A DNA stretch of 64,000 nt from Silene conica (GCA_029255685.2 CM055313.2:53235579-53299578); one strand, 5' to 3'. Shown: positions 46,860 through 57,213, counted from the stretch's first letter. A program made the numbers and translations. Notes: a model not told the origin generated them from the letters alone.

Positions 46860-47962
46860 TGTTGGGAAATGTGTCCTCAACAATAGTGCGATCACATAAT
46901 TAAATCTCATGACGAGAATGCGCAAGGGATGATACGAATTATTAGTCAACTGACCAACATTAATCGGTAATGATTGGCTAGCTAGAGTTTGACATTATTG
47001 TCGTATGACGGTGATGGTCAGTTGATCCCTTTAGGTCACACCTTTAGGACAATTCCCTTAATTGATAAAATGATCAAATGTATGGTGATACGATTTGATC
47101 ATATTCCTTAAACTCGTATGTCGAGAAATTAGAGGTTAAATCTTAATGTAAGATTTATGTTTAAAATTGAAATGTGTCGATTGTTAAACATTGAACGATA
47201 TTTTATTATATCGTTATTAGAATGAATTGGGTTGAAATTAATACAAAGGTTGTAAATCGTAAGGACGATAAATGATCATTTTACATTAGTAATTTTGAAT
47301 TACTTATAAATTAAATAAATATGATTTATTTAATTATGTACAATATTTATAGGATAAATATTTATATGTTTTAAATGTACTAAAGCATTTTATATCTTAA
47401 AGACATATAAGATGTCACACTTTGTACAAATTGTACATTTTACAAAGTTGTAAAATGAAATCCATTTTATGGATTATGGTAGCCGGTTTTGGTGAGGTTA
47501 GTTAAGGGTATGTTTTGTGTTTTTTAGTGTATAAAACACAATCATTTACATCACCTAGAGAACACTAACCTAGATACCACCCTAGTGTCTTGAGAAGTCA
47601 AGATGTTCCCCATTTGAGGTTCCCTAAAACCGGCAAACCCTTCCCCATAAGCATGCTTAAGTTAATTAATTTATCTTATTAAGAGCATGCTTAATATATA
47701 TATTTGTGATATGTATCATATTCATTCTTCTTGTTGTTCTTCTTCACACTTGGCCGAAAATCATTCTATTTTGGGTACTTGGAGGATCATCCTTGCTAAG
47801 CTTGGACCGAGTGTAAGAACACGGTTTTCTCCTTATTTCCGCATATAGTAGCATGCATAAGATCTAATAAACGAGTTTATTTATAAGTTAATTAAAGAGT
47901 TAATTAAAGGTTTATGTTAGTATGACTAAAATTAGTTTATGAGCAACTAGTTAAACCTAACA
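46860..47962 (+). repeat. 3' LTR of element C2, internally deleted
   Basis: 1,103 bp. Compared with the 5' LTR about 190 bases are missing between two ATTCT words (after ggccgaaaatc, about 47764). A tatatttg insertion near 47700 and single substitutions also distinguish the two LTRs. Confidence 0.93.
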
Positions 47963-47967
47963 GTAAG

Positions 47968-49081
47968 TGAGGGTAAGCTTGAGCCTCGAGCTAAAAAGAG
48001 AGTATTCATGGGTTATGGGGATGGTGTCAAGGGATATCGCATCTGGTCTCCGTCTGAAGGTAGGGTTATTTTAAGAAGGAATGTCGTTTTTGATGAAAAT
48101 TCTATGGTTAATCCTACTGTGAATTCCGTTGTTATGTCAGATAATAGTGGTAGTGTTGATAAGCAGGTGGAGCAGAAAGACACTCTTGAAGAGAGTGAAC
48201 CACAAGAGGAAAGTCAACCACTATAGTCTGAATCTGAATCTGTACCATCAGTTTCTTCAATACCAATTTCGAATCAGCAGAGTTTGGCCTGTGATCGTTC
48301 AATCAGGTCTAATTTTGATAAGCCTCCGAATAGACTGGGTTTTGAAGATATGGTGGGTTATGCACTAGAAGTTGCTGAGGAGGTGGATCCTGGCCTATCT
48401 GAGACATCCACCTATAAAGAAGCAGTTACATGTTCTGAATCTGCCCAATGGCTTGCTGCCATGGGAGATGAGATGGAGTCACTTCATAAGAATCGGATTT
48501 GGGAATTATCCAAGAAGCCTCAAGGCAGAAAGATTGTTACTTGTAAATGGGTCTTCAAGAAAAAGGAAGGAGAAATTGTTGCTGAGGGTATAAGGTATAA
48601 GGCTCGTTTGGTAGCTCGTGGGTTCAGTCAGAAAGAGGGGTTAGACTATAATGAAATATTTTCACCAGTGGCCAGACATACTTCAATCAGAGTGTTGCTA
48701 GCAATAGTTGCACATCAGAATTTAGAGCTCGAACAGCTAGATGTGAAGACAGCTTTTCTACATAGAGAGTTAGAAGAAGAGATATACATGACTCAGCCAG
48801 ATGGTTTTCAAGTTCCGGGTAAGGAAGACTATGTTTGCAAGCTGAAGAAGTCCTTATATGGGCTTAAACAGTCACTGAGGCAGTGGTATAAAAGATTTCA
48901 CAACTACATGTTGCAGATTGGCTACATTAGGAGTCCGTATGATTGTTGTGTTGATCACACAAAGGTGGAGAATGGTTCTTTTATTTATCTGGTCCTATAT
49001 GTAGATGACATGTTGATAGCTGTAGAGAGTAAGTCTGATGTTCAGAAGTTGAAGGTCTCCTCAGTGCAGAGTTTGACATGA
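47968..49081 (+). pseudogene. Element A integrase C-terminus and reverse transcriptase
   Basis: After C2, element A continues with EPRAKKRVFMGYGDGVKGYR and the integrase-RT linker; a TAG near 48224 breaks it. The frame 48284-49081 encodes RT: CKWVFKKKEG, ARGFSQKEGLDYNEIFSPVA, LDVKTAFLH, SLYGLKQSLRQWYKRF and LYVDDMLIA near 48998-49022. It ends in a frameshift near 49055 (LKVSSVQ... where the family continues L.SEFDMKDLG). Confidence 0.93.
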
Positions 49082-49952
49082 AAGATTTGGGTGCAGCGAG
49101 AAAATTCTGGGAATGTAGATTTATACAGATAGAAGTAAGAAGAAGCTTTTCTTATCTCAGAAGAGCTACATTCAGAAGGTTCTATCCAGATTTAGTATGG
49201 CTAGCTACTGCAAAGCCTATAGATACTCCTAGTGCTGCAATAAACATCTATCTGTTGCTTTCTCACCCAAGTCAGCTGAAGAAAGGGATTACATGTCTCG
49301 AGTTCCGTACTCTAGTGCAATAGGTAGCTTGATGTAAGCTATGGTTTGCACTAGACCTGATTTAGCACAGTCAGTCAGTGTTGTTAGTAGGTTTATGGTT
49401 GATTCTGGTAAGGAACATTGGCAAGCTGTGAAGAGAATATTTCGGTACCTTAAGGGTACATCTGATGTTGGTCTCGTTTATGGAGGTGATATGGAGTGCC
49501 TTGTGTCAGGATACTCAGATTCTGATTATGTAGGAGATGTTGATACCAGAAGATCAATGACTGGTTATGTTTTCACTCTTGGTGGTTTAGTCGTCAGTTG
49601 GAAGGCTACATTGTAGCCTACAGTTACTTTGTCTACTACTGAAGTAGAGTACATGGCCTTGACTGCAGCAGCTAAAGAGGGAATCTGGTTGAAAGGGTTG
49701 ATCAGTGATCTGGGTTTACATCAGGAGCAAACAATTGTATTTTGTGACAGTCTTAGTGCAATTTGTTTGGCTAGATCAAGTCCATCATGAGAGGACTAAG
49801 CATATAGATGTGAGATATCACTTTCTGAGGAATGAGAAGAGGATTAAGGTGAACAAAGTGGGTACTGCTGATAACCCAGCTGATATGTTCATTAAGCCAG
49901 TGACTGAGAGCAAGTTCCAACACTGTTTGGACTTGCTAAATATTCGAAGCAA
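49078..49952 (+). pseudogene. Element A RNase H
   Basis: Frames at 49078-49323, 49341-49616 and 49705-49956 encode KDLGAARK, a RPDLAQSVSVVSRFM segment, GYSDSDYVGDVDTRRSMTGY with the first catalytic Asp, TTEVEYMAL, and ERTKHIDVRYHFLR near the C-terminus. Stops lie at about 49321 (TAG), 49616 (TAG) and a frameshift near 49770. The polyprotein ends at 49954. Confidence 0.92.
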
Positions 49953-50079
49953 CTGATTGCCCAGTTAAGGGCAATATCTGAGGGGGAAGGAAGAAGAGTT
50001 TCTGGTACTTCTGGCATCTATGGGGGTGCATCTGGTACATCTGTCTGTTTGTGAGAGAATTCAAGTCAAGGTGGAGATC

Positions 50080-50425
50080 TGTTGGGTCTATGCCTTGAAT
50101 CTGTTAGTCGCCGCTTCGAACGACTATGCGGGGGTCTGATTTCTGTATTGGGCTAGGGTTTCTGTCAGGGCCTTATTAGATTAAGTCTAATCTGTATTGT
50201 ATTAGGTTAAGAGTACTATATAAACTCTTAACCTCTACCCCTAGCAGTCATACAATATATTCTATATCGTTCTGAATCTGTAATCTGGAAAACTCCTCAC
50301 ATTAATAAAACTCTCTCCCTTCTGCCTTGTGGACGTAGCTAACACACCGTTAGTGAACCATGTAAATCTGTGCGTATTGTTCTTTATTGTTTGTTTTAGT
50401 CTTTCTCTGTGCTTCTGTTATAACA
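50080..50425 (+). repeat. 3' LTR of element A
   Basis: 346 bp, preceded by the polypurine tract aaggtggagatc, followed by TAAAG. A few substitutions and one single-base length difference separate it from the 5' LTR. Confidence 0.95.
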
Positions 50426-50764
50426 TAAAGTACTCCCTCCATCCCCTTTGTTTATACGCGTTATTCTCATATTTTAGGACACCCACTTTTCTATTCAGTA
50501 TTTCTCAAAATGTATATATAAACGTCTTTTGTAGATAAAAAACCAACAAAATATAATGCCATTAAATTTGTAAACTAATCACCACCTATTTACTAAACAA
50601 TAGCCTAATTATTATTGAGTTTGAGGTACCCCTCTAATGTATGTTTCTATTTCTCAATTTGACAAAAGAAATAAAAGAATATATTTTAATCTTTTTTTCT
50701 AAAATGCTACTCCCGTGTTCCAGATATGTTTCCACTTAGGCCTTGTTCTTTCTGGCTTATTTTC

Positions 50765-50982
50765 AGCTTGTTTCAGTTCAGCTTAGCTCTATTCAGTCCA
50801 GTTCAGCTCAGTTCAGCTCATCAATTCAGTTCAGCTCAGCTCAGCTCTATTCAGTTCAGTTCAGTTCAGTTCAGCTCAATTCAGTTCAGCTCAGCTTCAT
50901 TCAGTTCAGTTCAGTTCAGCTCAGCTCCGTTCAGTTCAGCTCAGCTCAGCTTCATTTAATTCATTTCAGTTCAGTTCCGCTC
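50765..50982 (+). repeat. Left TTCAG/CTCAG pentamer array
   Basis: About 40 tandem pentamers of (t/c)tcag, mostly arranged as agttcagttcagctcag, starting some 25 bases inside the left Harbinger end. They generate artefactual Gln/Phe/Ser-rich open frames. The same motif in the same orientation is found near the right end. Confidence 0.93.
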
Positions 50983-51002
50983 GATTTTATTAAGTACATC
51001 CA

Positions 51003-51122
51003 CATTATTATTATTATTATTATTACTTTTATTATTATTATTATTATTATTATTAGTATATTTATTTATTTATTATTCTATTTATTATTATTAATTAATA
51101 ATTCTTATTATGATTATTATTG
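51003..51122. repeat. ATT-rich microsatellite
   Basis: Runs of attatt and ttatta, interrupted by tagtatatttattt, between the left pentamer array and the transposase fragment. Confidence 0.9.
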
Positions 51123-51585
51123 TTATCATCTTGATGTGCTTCATCTTTAATTTGAGGTCATTATGGACACCAATATCATACCCTTTTTTTTCAATTTCTT
51201 TTCGAACTTTGTCCATGAATTTCTTCCGTTCTTTATCATCCATGTTTGAATCTGTTCTTCCTTGAATACTTTGATGTTGTATAACTGTAATACCAGGTTT
51301 ATGCATCCGAATGAAATTATGAAGTGTAAAAGCGGATACGATAATTGACATTTGATATTTCGTTGTCATTTGTGGCATGTTCTTTAACAGTTTCCACCTT
51401 CTCTTCAGCTGACCAAAAGTCATTTCAACCGTCATCCTCAAAGATGAATGTCGATAATTAAAATTTTCAAATATTCCGCTAACAGGTGCATGCTTATATT
51501 CAGGCACATGGTTTCTTACGTTTGGATGGCTAATAGGAGATAAATACCCAAGTGTATTCGGGTATCCCGAATCCACCAAATAATA
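51091..51585 (-). pseudogene. PIF/Harbinger transposase C-terminal fragment
   Basis: The minus-strand frame of about 160 codons begins VDSGYPNTLGYLSPI, the conserved segment around the second catalytic Asp of the Harbinger DDE nuclease (DDE_Tnp_4). It continues to NYRHSSLRMTVEMTFGQLKR, which contains the region of the final catalytic Glu (usually VERTFG; here VEMTFG), then a C-terminal tail running into the microsatellite. The first catalytic Asp and the N-terminal half are absent. It would cut and paste Harbinger ends, but this fragment cannot. Confidence 0.88.
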
Positions 51586-51892
51586 ATTACCTATAAATGT
51601 TTATATATAAAAATAATTAATGTTTAGATAATAAAAAATATGAAATACATGCCACATTTACCACATTTAGACGTAAAATGTTTAGATAATAAAAAAAATA
51701 ATTTATGTTAATTAGACGTAAAATATTTAAATGTTGCTTTTGTTAATTTTACTACAAAAAAAATACTTAAAAATTAATATTTTTTTAATATAATTGTTTT
51801 TTAAAAAATCGCAAATTTGTATTAATCAAACATTTTTTTATATTATTATTATTTCGTATACTTTAATTAAACTTAAGTTATTTCTATTAATT

Positions 51893-52075
51893 TCAGCTTC
51901 ATTCCGCTCAGTTCAGTTCAGCTCGATTAAATTCAGTTCAGTTCAGTTCAGTTCAGCTCAGCTCGATTCAGTTCAGTTCAGTTTAGTTCAGCTCGATTCA
52001 GTTCAACTCAACTCAGTTCAGTTCATTTCAGTTCAGCTCAGCCCCATTCAGTTCAGCTCAGTTCAATTCAGCTCT
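51893..52075 (+). repeat. Right TTCAG/CTCAG pentamer array
   Basis: About 35 pentamers of the same motif as the left array, with occasional ctcgatt variants, ending some 23 bases before the right Harbinger end. The array runs in the same direction as the left one, not inverted. Confidence 0.93.
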
Positions 52076-52160
52076 AAAAAGTCAGAAAGAACAGGGCCTT
52101 ACTTTATTTTCCATCAGAAAATAAAGTAAGTATAAATATGTCATTGGGATAGAGGGAGTA

Positions 52161-52692
52161 ACTAAATAAGGATTAAAGTAATAAATTAGTTTTTTTTTTA
52201 TTGATTTTAGATAGTTCTAAATACTTTGTTGGACTAACTTTTTGTTAAAATAAATGCAATGGCGAATAAGAATCAAATTTCCATAAGAATTAGACTAAAA
52301 GATGGATAGTGATTTAGGGTATCTAAAATGGCAAACGACACTTGTCGTGAAGTAGTGGTATGAATAGTAACCAAATTTGCATGCACGGCGCATTGAATTC
52401 CATAAAATCTAGTACTTTGAAATAAACAAGTGAGACTTTAAATCCAAGAAGTCTTTCTAAACCTTAAAACATACGAGTCGTTAATTACTTATTAAGTTAT
52501 TAAACGTCTGCTGCAGTAATATATCTACTTGAGCGTAGCAGCAATTTTTATAACATATTAATAGGATCTCTTTTCCAACTACGTTTTACAAGTTTATATC
52601 CACCAATATTTAAACCATCACCTTATTTTTAGGAATTTATCTATTTATCTATTCTCTCCTCCTACATTTTCTTCCAAAAAATCAAAAGGGAA
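52161..52692 (+). promoter_or_regulatory. Presumed promoter and 5' UTR of a GDSL gene
   Basis: AT-rich DNA upstream of the CPRD49-like exon. The last 110 bases (ctattctctcctcctacatt and neighbours) are pyrimidine-rich like a plant 5' UTR, and a tttaaacc stretch near 52607 could be a weak TATA region. No transposon boundary was seen here apart from a ctag word near 52410. Confidence 0.4.
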
Positions 52693-52794
52693 ATGCCAAG
52701 ACCACAATTCGTATTGTTTGGATCGTCAATCGTACAGCTTAGCTTCGATAATGGAGGTTGGGGTGCTAATCTTACTCATCTTTATGCTCGCAAG
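52693..52794 (+). CDS. GDSL esterase/lipase (CPRD49-like), exon 1
   Basis: Thirty-four codons, MPRPQFVLFGSSIVQLSFDN and onward to LTHLYARK, match the conserved N-terminus of plant GDSL esterase/lipase proteins of the CPRD49 type, with FGSS as the block I nucleophile motif (SGNH hydrolase fold). The exon stops precisely at CAAG followed by gttact, a good splice donor in phase 0, where related genes have an intron. The next expected residues (a DIVLRGY-like segment) were not found downstream in the window. Either later exons lie beyond transposon-filled intron DNA, or this is a lone exon fragment. It is the only clear non-transposon coding sequence here. Confidence 0.8.
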
Positions 52795-53517
52795 GTTACT
52801 ATTTTCTTATTTCCCTTTCTTTTCCATTTCCGACTTCATATTCTGTCCTTCATTTTTCGATCAAAATCTGATGTTGTTACTTGTTAGTAGACCTCACACG
52901 ATACCCCAACTTAATAACCCAACCCAACTGTTTATTGTTACAAAATTATTATTTTTTCTTTGTTGACGAGGGAACCCAAGGTAAGCCTTTTTAACCACTA
53001 GACTTCAAACTTGTGGGCAGGGACGGATCTAGGAGTGGGCCTGAATGGGCACATGCCCCCCATGAAATTTTTGACATAAAGTTTTTTAAGTCTGCAATAT
53101 AAACATAGAATTATCATGCCATAGTTAGTGGAGTGTCTGTGTAGGAGATGGGAGTTGGATTCTTTGCACCTACGTAATATGAATTTTTTTGGGCTTAGTC
53201 CATGTTACATTGTTACCTCTTTCAAATAGATGTGAAAAAATTGCTTAATAAAAGACTTGAACCCATGAACTTTAGATTGTATGGCAAATTCTAAATCATT
53301 CAACTATTTGTATTTTTTGTCAAATTTTCTTTTGTGCGTGGTTCGCCGCTGCTTGCGGGCTACTTATTATTATCCACAAGTATGTTGATTATAATTGACC
53401 GAAAATGAGCTGAACCCGGAGTCTAAAACCCGAAATGAACCGAAACTCGAACCCAACCTGATTGAGCTGTTGTTTTACGATTAGCTGATGGTAAAACCAT
53501 CATTTGTTTGTCGAAAG
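52795..53517 (+). other. Presumed intron 1 or flanking DNA
   Basis: It starts with the splice donor and a T-rich stretch. A segment from about 53015 (cagggacggatctaggagtg) to about 53370 has the look of a common plant dispersed repeat, but no matching terminal repeat was found. No further exon is visible. Confidence 0.4.
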
Positions 53518-53938
53518 AGATACTTAAAACAACCTTTATGAGGATAAATAGAAAACGGTTTTACAATAAACGGATCTTAATATGTGGGTTGTTTAGATAT
53601 ATGTCGATAGATTAAGATATGGAACATATCATAAATATGGGAATCCGGTATATTGAAATCTATGATAAAGAATGATATTGTGGTTTTGAAGAATAAGATA
53701 TTTGGGTTACCAATATTAAGTGATCTTTGGTAGTACGATATATACCGCGTAAATGAAATAGTTAGAGACTTGGGATCAGTACCGAACAATTATAAATAAT
53801 TTGACGATTCTCTTTATGAATTCCTCTCCTTTCTAATTCTACTATGATTTTTAAGCATTTCGTGTTTTTTCTTAAGCCACTCCATAATACTCCTATATTT
53901 TTTACTATCAACTAACAAGTTTATTTAACTATTACGTA

Positions 53939-54714
53939 TCAATTGCTATAAAAGGGATAGCTTTTAGAGGCTTCTCATTGGCCGCATCATTTAGGGTAGA
54001 TGTGTCCTACCATTATCTTCTTCTATTTAATTAATCTCTCTCCTCCTTTTTTTTTTACAAACTTCCGATTTCAAAATATTCATTTTCATATTTTAAGTTT
54101 ATGATACAAAGTTTATTTACATAAAATTTTATGCAGGACAAAAAGAAAAAAAAAATGAAAAAATGTTTTGAAATTCATATGTTTTAACAATTATAAATTA
54201 ATAAATCTCAAACTACTAAATTAAAAAATAACAACCAAAATGAATAATAACAAATAAAATATAGACAAGTAATTTATATAATTATACACCAAATTTAACA
54301 CTGAGATCCAATTTATAATATCTTGATGAAAATAACCAAAAAGAAATCAATTAAAATTAATTATCGGAAATAAAAATCATGAATAATCATTTTGTAGGTT
54401 GAAAAAAAATCAACCTTATATATGGTCAGGTTATTTTTGGGTAGGTAGATAGACGGAGTTTATATTATATGGTCGTATTCATCCTACACATATATTTGAG
54501 TCGTCATAAATAAAAATTTGTTTATCTTTATATTGTCAAACTAACGCTTTGTTTTAGCTACATTAAGTTAAGCTTATAAATTATTTATACATGTTAGATT
54601 GATATAAATGTAATTCTAAAATCATACTTTTCTTTTAAATATATTACTTACTAATTAATTTTTTCAATTTAATACAAATAAACTCGTGCATTTTTTGCAC
54701 GAGAGTAAAACTAG
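53939..54714 (+). mobile_element. Non-autonomous Helitron (plus strand)
   Basis: The 3' end is clear: a perfect 8-bp hairpin (CTCGTGCA, T-loop, TGCACGAG; 54683-54703), then agtaaaa and CTAG (54711-54714) with host T. The 5' end is uncertain; TCAATTGCTATAAAAGGG after an A at 53938 is one candidate, and a start nearer 53600 is also possible from comparison with the 10.4-kb repeat copy. No coding capacity. Confidence 0.55.
54683..54703 (+). terminator. Helitron 3' terminal hairpin
   Basis: 8-bp perfect stem with a five-T loop, 7 bases before CTAG; the transposition termination signal of Helitrons. Confidence 0.8.
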
Positions 54715-54994
54715 TTATTTAAATAGTTATTGAAAAAGGAAATTATATTAGGTACTTTTTTGAACAAAATTGATGGTAATCTATAATAACCGGCTAACAC
54801 CTTTTTCAAACGAGTAGTAGTTGTATGTAATTTTCAAATTTCTTTAATTGGTCAAGTGTGACATTGGTTGAAAGTTGTTGCAAAATGTGTAGTTATTTGG
54901 ACTTATTTCATTGGAATTATTATTATTACCATTATTACTATTATTATTATTATTAAGGCTTCTCATGTTTCTACTTGTGTCTAAATATTTCGTA

Positions 54995-55190
54995 CTACCT
55001 CCTATTTTTTGTGTTGTTCCTCTTTCTGTTTTGGTTCAATTATATTAATGTTCCCTCTTTTTTCTTTTGGATAATTTTTTATGGTCCAAAATCAATTTAA
55101 TGTGGGGTCATATATATTATGTGATCCAAATTAATTATCTTATTTCTTGTGCCAAAATGAAAAGGGAACAACACAAGAAATAGGAGGGAG
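54995..55190. mobile_element. Stowaway MITE
   Basis: 196 bp flanked by TA (54993-54994 and 55191-55192). Ends CTACCTCCTATTTTTTGTGT and, reversed, CTCCCTCCTATTTCTTGTGT match over about 26 bases with two mismatches. The interior is AT-rich and non-coding. Confidence 0.9.
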
Positions 55191-55298
55191 TATTATTCTA
55201 TTAGACATGCATAAATCAATTCACCTTTTTCTGTTGCCATATCTTCTTCTCTATTGTCTTATTGTTATACTTTCATTTTTTGATTCAGATGGAATCTA

Positions 55299-55577
55299 TG
55301 TTGGATAACTAACGAAAGTTAGTTAGGAAAGTTAGTTACAGGTTGTTATTAACTGATTAGTTAGTTTAATTAATCTGAGTTAGTTACAAAATTAGTTGTG
55401 TATTAAGTATATATATCCCTGATATATCTTCTCTGTAATCACATTATTCATTATCATAATCAATACATTCCTCTCTTAAGATCCTCTCTTCTCATTCATT
55501 CTTTCGTCCTCTATTTCATTCTTTGGTTACAATACATACATCATTTAATCAATCATGTACAAGCTCTTTGATCAACA
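55299..55577 (+). repeat. 5' LTR of element D
   Basis: 279 bp with a TATA run (about 55407-55416, agtatatatatcc). It differs from the 3' LTR by a 12-bp acaatcaatcat-type duplication near the end and several substitutions. Confidence 0.93.
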
Positions 55578-55589
55578 TGGTATTAGAGC
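55578..55589 (+). other. Primer-binding site of element D
   Basis: tggtattagagc directly after the LTR, the initiator Met-tRNA site with one C-to-T change. Confidence 0.85.
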
Positions 55590-55699
55590 AAGGTCATTCA
55601 TTTGATCTTGTTTCTTTTCCATTTTTTGTTTCTGATCCATTTCTTATTTCATTCTTCATCATCATCAGAGAGTAAATCTTTCTTTCTTTACAAATAACA

Positions 55700-56438
55700 A
55701 TGACAACATCACAAGAAAACTCATCACAAGAAAACTCAACAATTGGGCCTGATGATCCACATTACATACATCATTTTGACATTCCAGGAATAAAATTAGT
55801 TGGAAGTCTGTTTGATGGCACTGGTTATGGTGGATGGAGACGTGCTATGCTCATTGCTTTATCAGCCAAGAACAAAATTGGTTTCATTGATGGAAGTATT
55901 TCCAAACCTTCTGCTAATGCTACTACTGCTAAGTATTGGCAACGCTGCAATGATATAGTGTTCTCATGGATACTAATTTCTTGTTCTTCTGACATTGGTA
56001 AATCAATTCTTTATAGTAACTCGGCAGAAGTTGCATGGAACGATTTGGAAGACAGATATGGACAAAGTAATGGAGCACAACTCTGTGGTACACAAAAGAA
56101 ACTGTCGGATTTTTCTCAAGGCAGTGACAACATTTCCACCTATTTCACCACGATGAAATCTATTTGGGATGAAATAGGTGGAATGGGTATGAATCCACCT
56201 TGTTCTTGCAACTGTCAATGTGGTGCAAAGGCTAAACAGAAGAAGTTTCAGGAAGATCAGAAAGTTATACAATTTCTGATGGGTTTAAATGAGTCATATA
56301 CAGCTGTTAGAGGAACCATATTGATGCAGAATCCTCTACCCAAATTGTCATCCATTTACAACAATCTTTTGCAAGAAGAAGGTCAACGTGAGATACATAA
56401 TACTGTGAACTTCCAGGCTGATTCTGCTGCTCTTTACG
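55700..56438 (+). pseudogene. Element D gag (truncated)
   Basis: The frame starts 110 bases after the primer site. Residues 18-110 match the copia gag-polypeptide region (YIHHFDIPGIKLVGSLFDGT, GWRRAMLIALSAKNK, WILISCSSDIGKSI), followed by the UBN2-like region (LSDFSQGSDNISTYFTTMKS, CSCNCQCGAKAKQKK, VIQFLMGLNESY). It breaks after DSAALYA; the last 14 codons of the open frame (to 56482) are antisense of element F. The zinc knuckle is missing. Confidence 0.9.
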
Positions 56439-57213
56439 CGTGTGAACTCCCATCCATATTGAATTTCTTCAGTAGATCTTGAGTATACTTTCTTTGATTA
56501 AGAAATATACCATTACTCCTTTGCTTAACCTCTAAACCAAGAAAGTATTGTAACAGACCCAAGTCTGTCATCTCAAACTCACTCATCATTGTCTTTTTGA
56601 AATTTTCCAGTAGTTTTTGAGATGAACTGAAGTAGATAATATCATCTACATACAGACAAACTACTAGAAACCCATGACCTTCTTGCTTCATGATGTATAG
56701 AGTAGGCTCATTCTCACTTCTCTTAAATCCATCTTTTGCAAAGAAATGATCTATTTTGCTATACCAGGCCCTTGGAGCCTGTTTCAATCCATACAATGCC
56801 TTTTTCAGTTTGTATACTTTTTGCTCTTCATTCTCTTTGACAAATCCTTGAGGCTGCTCCACATAGACTTCTTCTTGCAACTCACCATTCAAGAATGCTG
56901 ATTTAACGTCAAACTGAAATACAGGAAAACTGAACTGTGTAGCCAATGCAAGTATAACTCTCACTGTCTCAAATCTTGCAACAGTTGAGAATGTCTCACC
57001 ATAGTCAATTCCCTCAAGCTGTGCATACCCCTTTGCAATTAGCCGTGCCTTGTGCTTCTGTATGGACCCATCTGTATTATACTTGGTCCTAAAAACCCAT
57101 TTCAGACCAATAACATTCTTTTGACTTGGAAGATCAACTAATTCCCAAGTCTCATTCTTCTGAATGCACTTGATTTCTTCCCGCATTGCAGACTGCCACT
57201 CATTATGACTCTA
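56434..57213 (-). pseudogene. Element F reverse transcriptase (truncated)
   Basis: Minus-strand copia [76 protein letters not shown] and LYVDDIIYF. It is intact as far as LKKFNMDGSSHA and is then cut off by the junction with element D, so RNase H and the 3' LTR are missing. A TAG near 57212 separates it from the linker frame upstream. Confidence 0.93.

Larger units (their letters stand above)
39821..47962 (+). mobile_element. Element C2: GAG-only LTR retrotransposon, older copy
   Basis: It is flanked by GTAAG (39816-39820 and 47963-47967) and inserted in the integrase of element A. LTRs are 39821-41107 (1,287 bp) and 46860-47962 (1,103 bp). The interior is collinear with C1: leader, gag, a pol-free 3' region and a polypurine tract. 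Its gag is broken, the LTRs differ by substitutions and one large deletion, so C2 is older than C1. Confidence 0.95.
17556..50425 (+). mobile_element. Element A: Tnt1/Tork-like Ty1/copia, interrupted twice
   Basis: The 5' LTR (17556-17900) and 3' LTR (50080-50425) are nearly identical, and the whole is flanked by TAAAG (17551-17555 and 50426-50430). Subtracting nested elements B (18611-38494) and C2 (39821-47962) with their duplications leaves about 4.83 kb, the usual size of a copia element. Domain order is gag, protease, integrase, RT, RNase H on the plus strand. Many stops and frameshifts show it is inactive. It is the oldest layer of the nest. Confidence 0.95.
50739..52098 (-). mobile_element. 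PIF/Harbinger transposon remnant
   Basis: Terminal inverted repeats GGCCTTGTTCTTTCTG and (reverse) GGCCCTGTTCTTTCTG are flanked by the 3-bp duplication TTA (50736-50738 and 52099-52101), as expected for PIF/Harbinger. Inside are a transposase fragment on the minus strand, two long TTCAG/CTCAG arrays next to the ends, and an ATT microsatellite. At 1.36 kb it is an internally deleted element. Confidence 0.9.
50433..52158. mobile_element. Stowaway-type MITE sequences, interrupted
   Basis: A Stowaway end, TA then CTCCCTCCATCCCCTTTG, begins at 50433 directly after the element A duplication. A second Stowaway start, TA then CTCCCGTGTTCC, is at 50710, and the only right end (GGGATAGAGGGAG then TA) is at 52146-52160. 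The inner pair forms a small MITE of about 86 bp once the Harbinger element (50739-52098) and its TTA duplication are removed, with a perfect cttactttattttc/gaaaataaagtaag stem. The outer MITE has lost its right end or shares it. No coding capacity. Confidence 0.75.
53518..54910 (+). repeat. Dispersed repeat of unknown class, copy 2 (Helitron-interrupted)
   Basis: The left part (acttaaaacaacctttatga at about 53523, gttttacaataaacggatct) and the right part (54716-54910, aaattatattaggtac, tgtgtagttatttggactta) match 10392-10850 in order. The inserted middle ends in the Helitron terminus at 54714. Confidence 0.5.

Noticed and set aside
50726..52129. Long Ser/Gln/Phe-rich open frames
   Set aside because: They are readings through the TTCAG/CTCAG pentamer arrays, not proteins.
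53015..53370. Possible hAT-type element starting cagggacggatctagg
   Set aside because: No matching inverted end or 8-bp duplication could be found.
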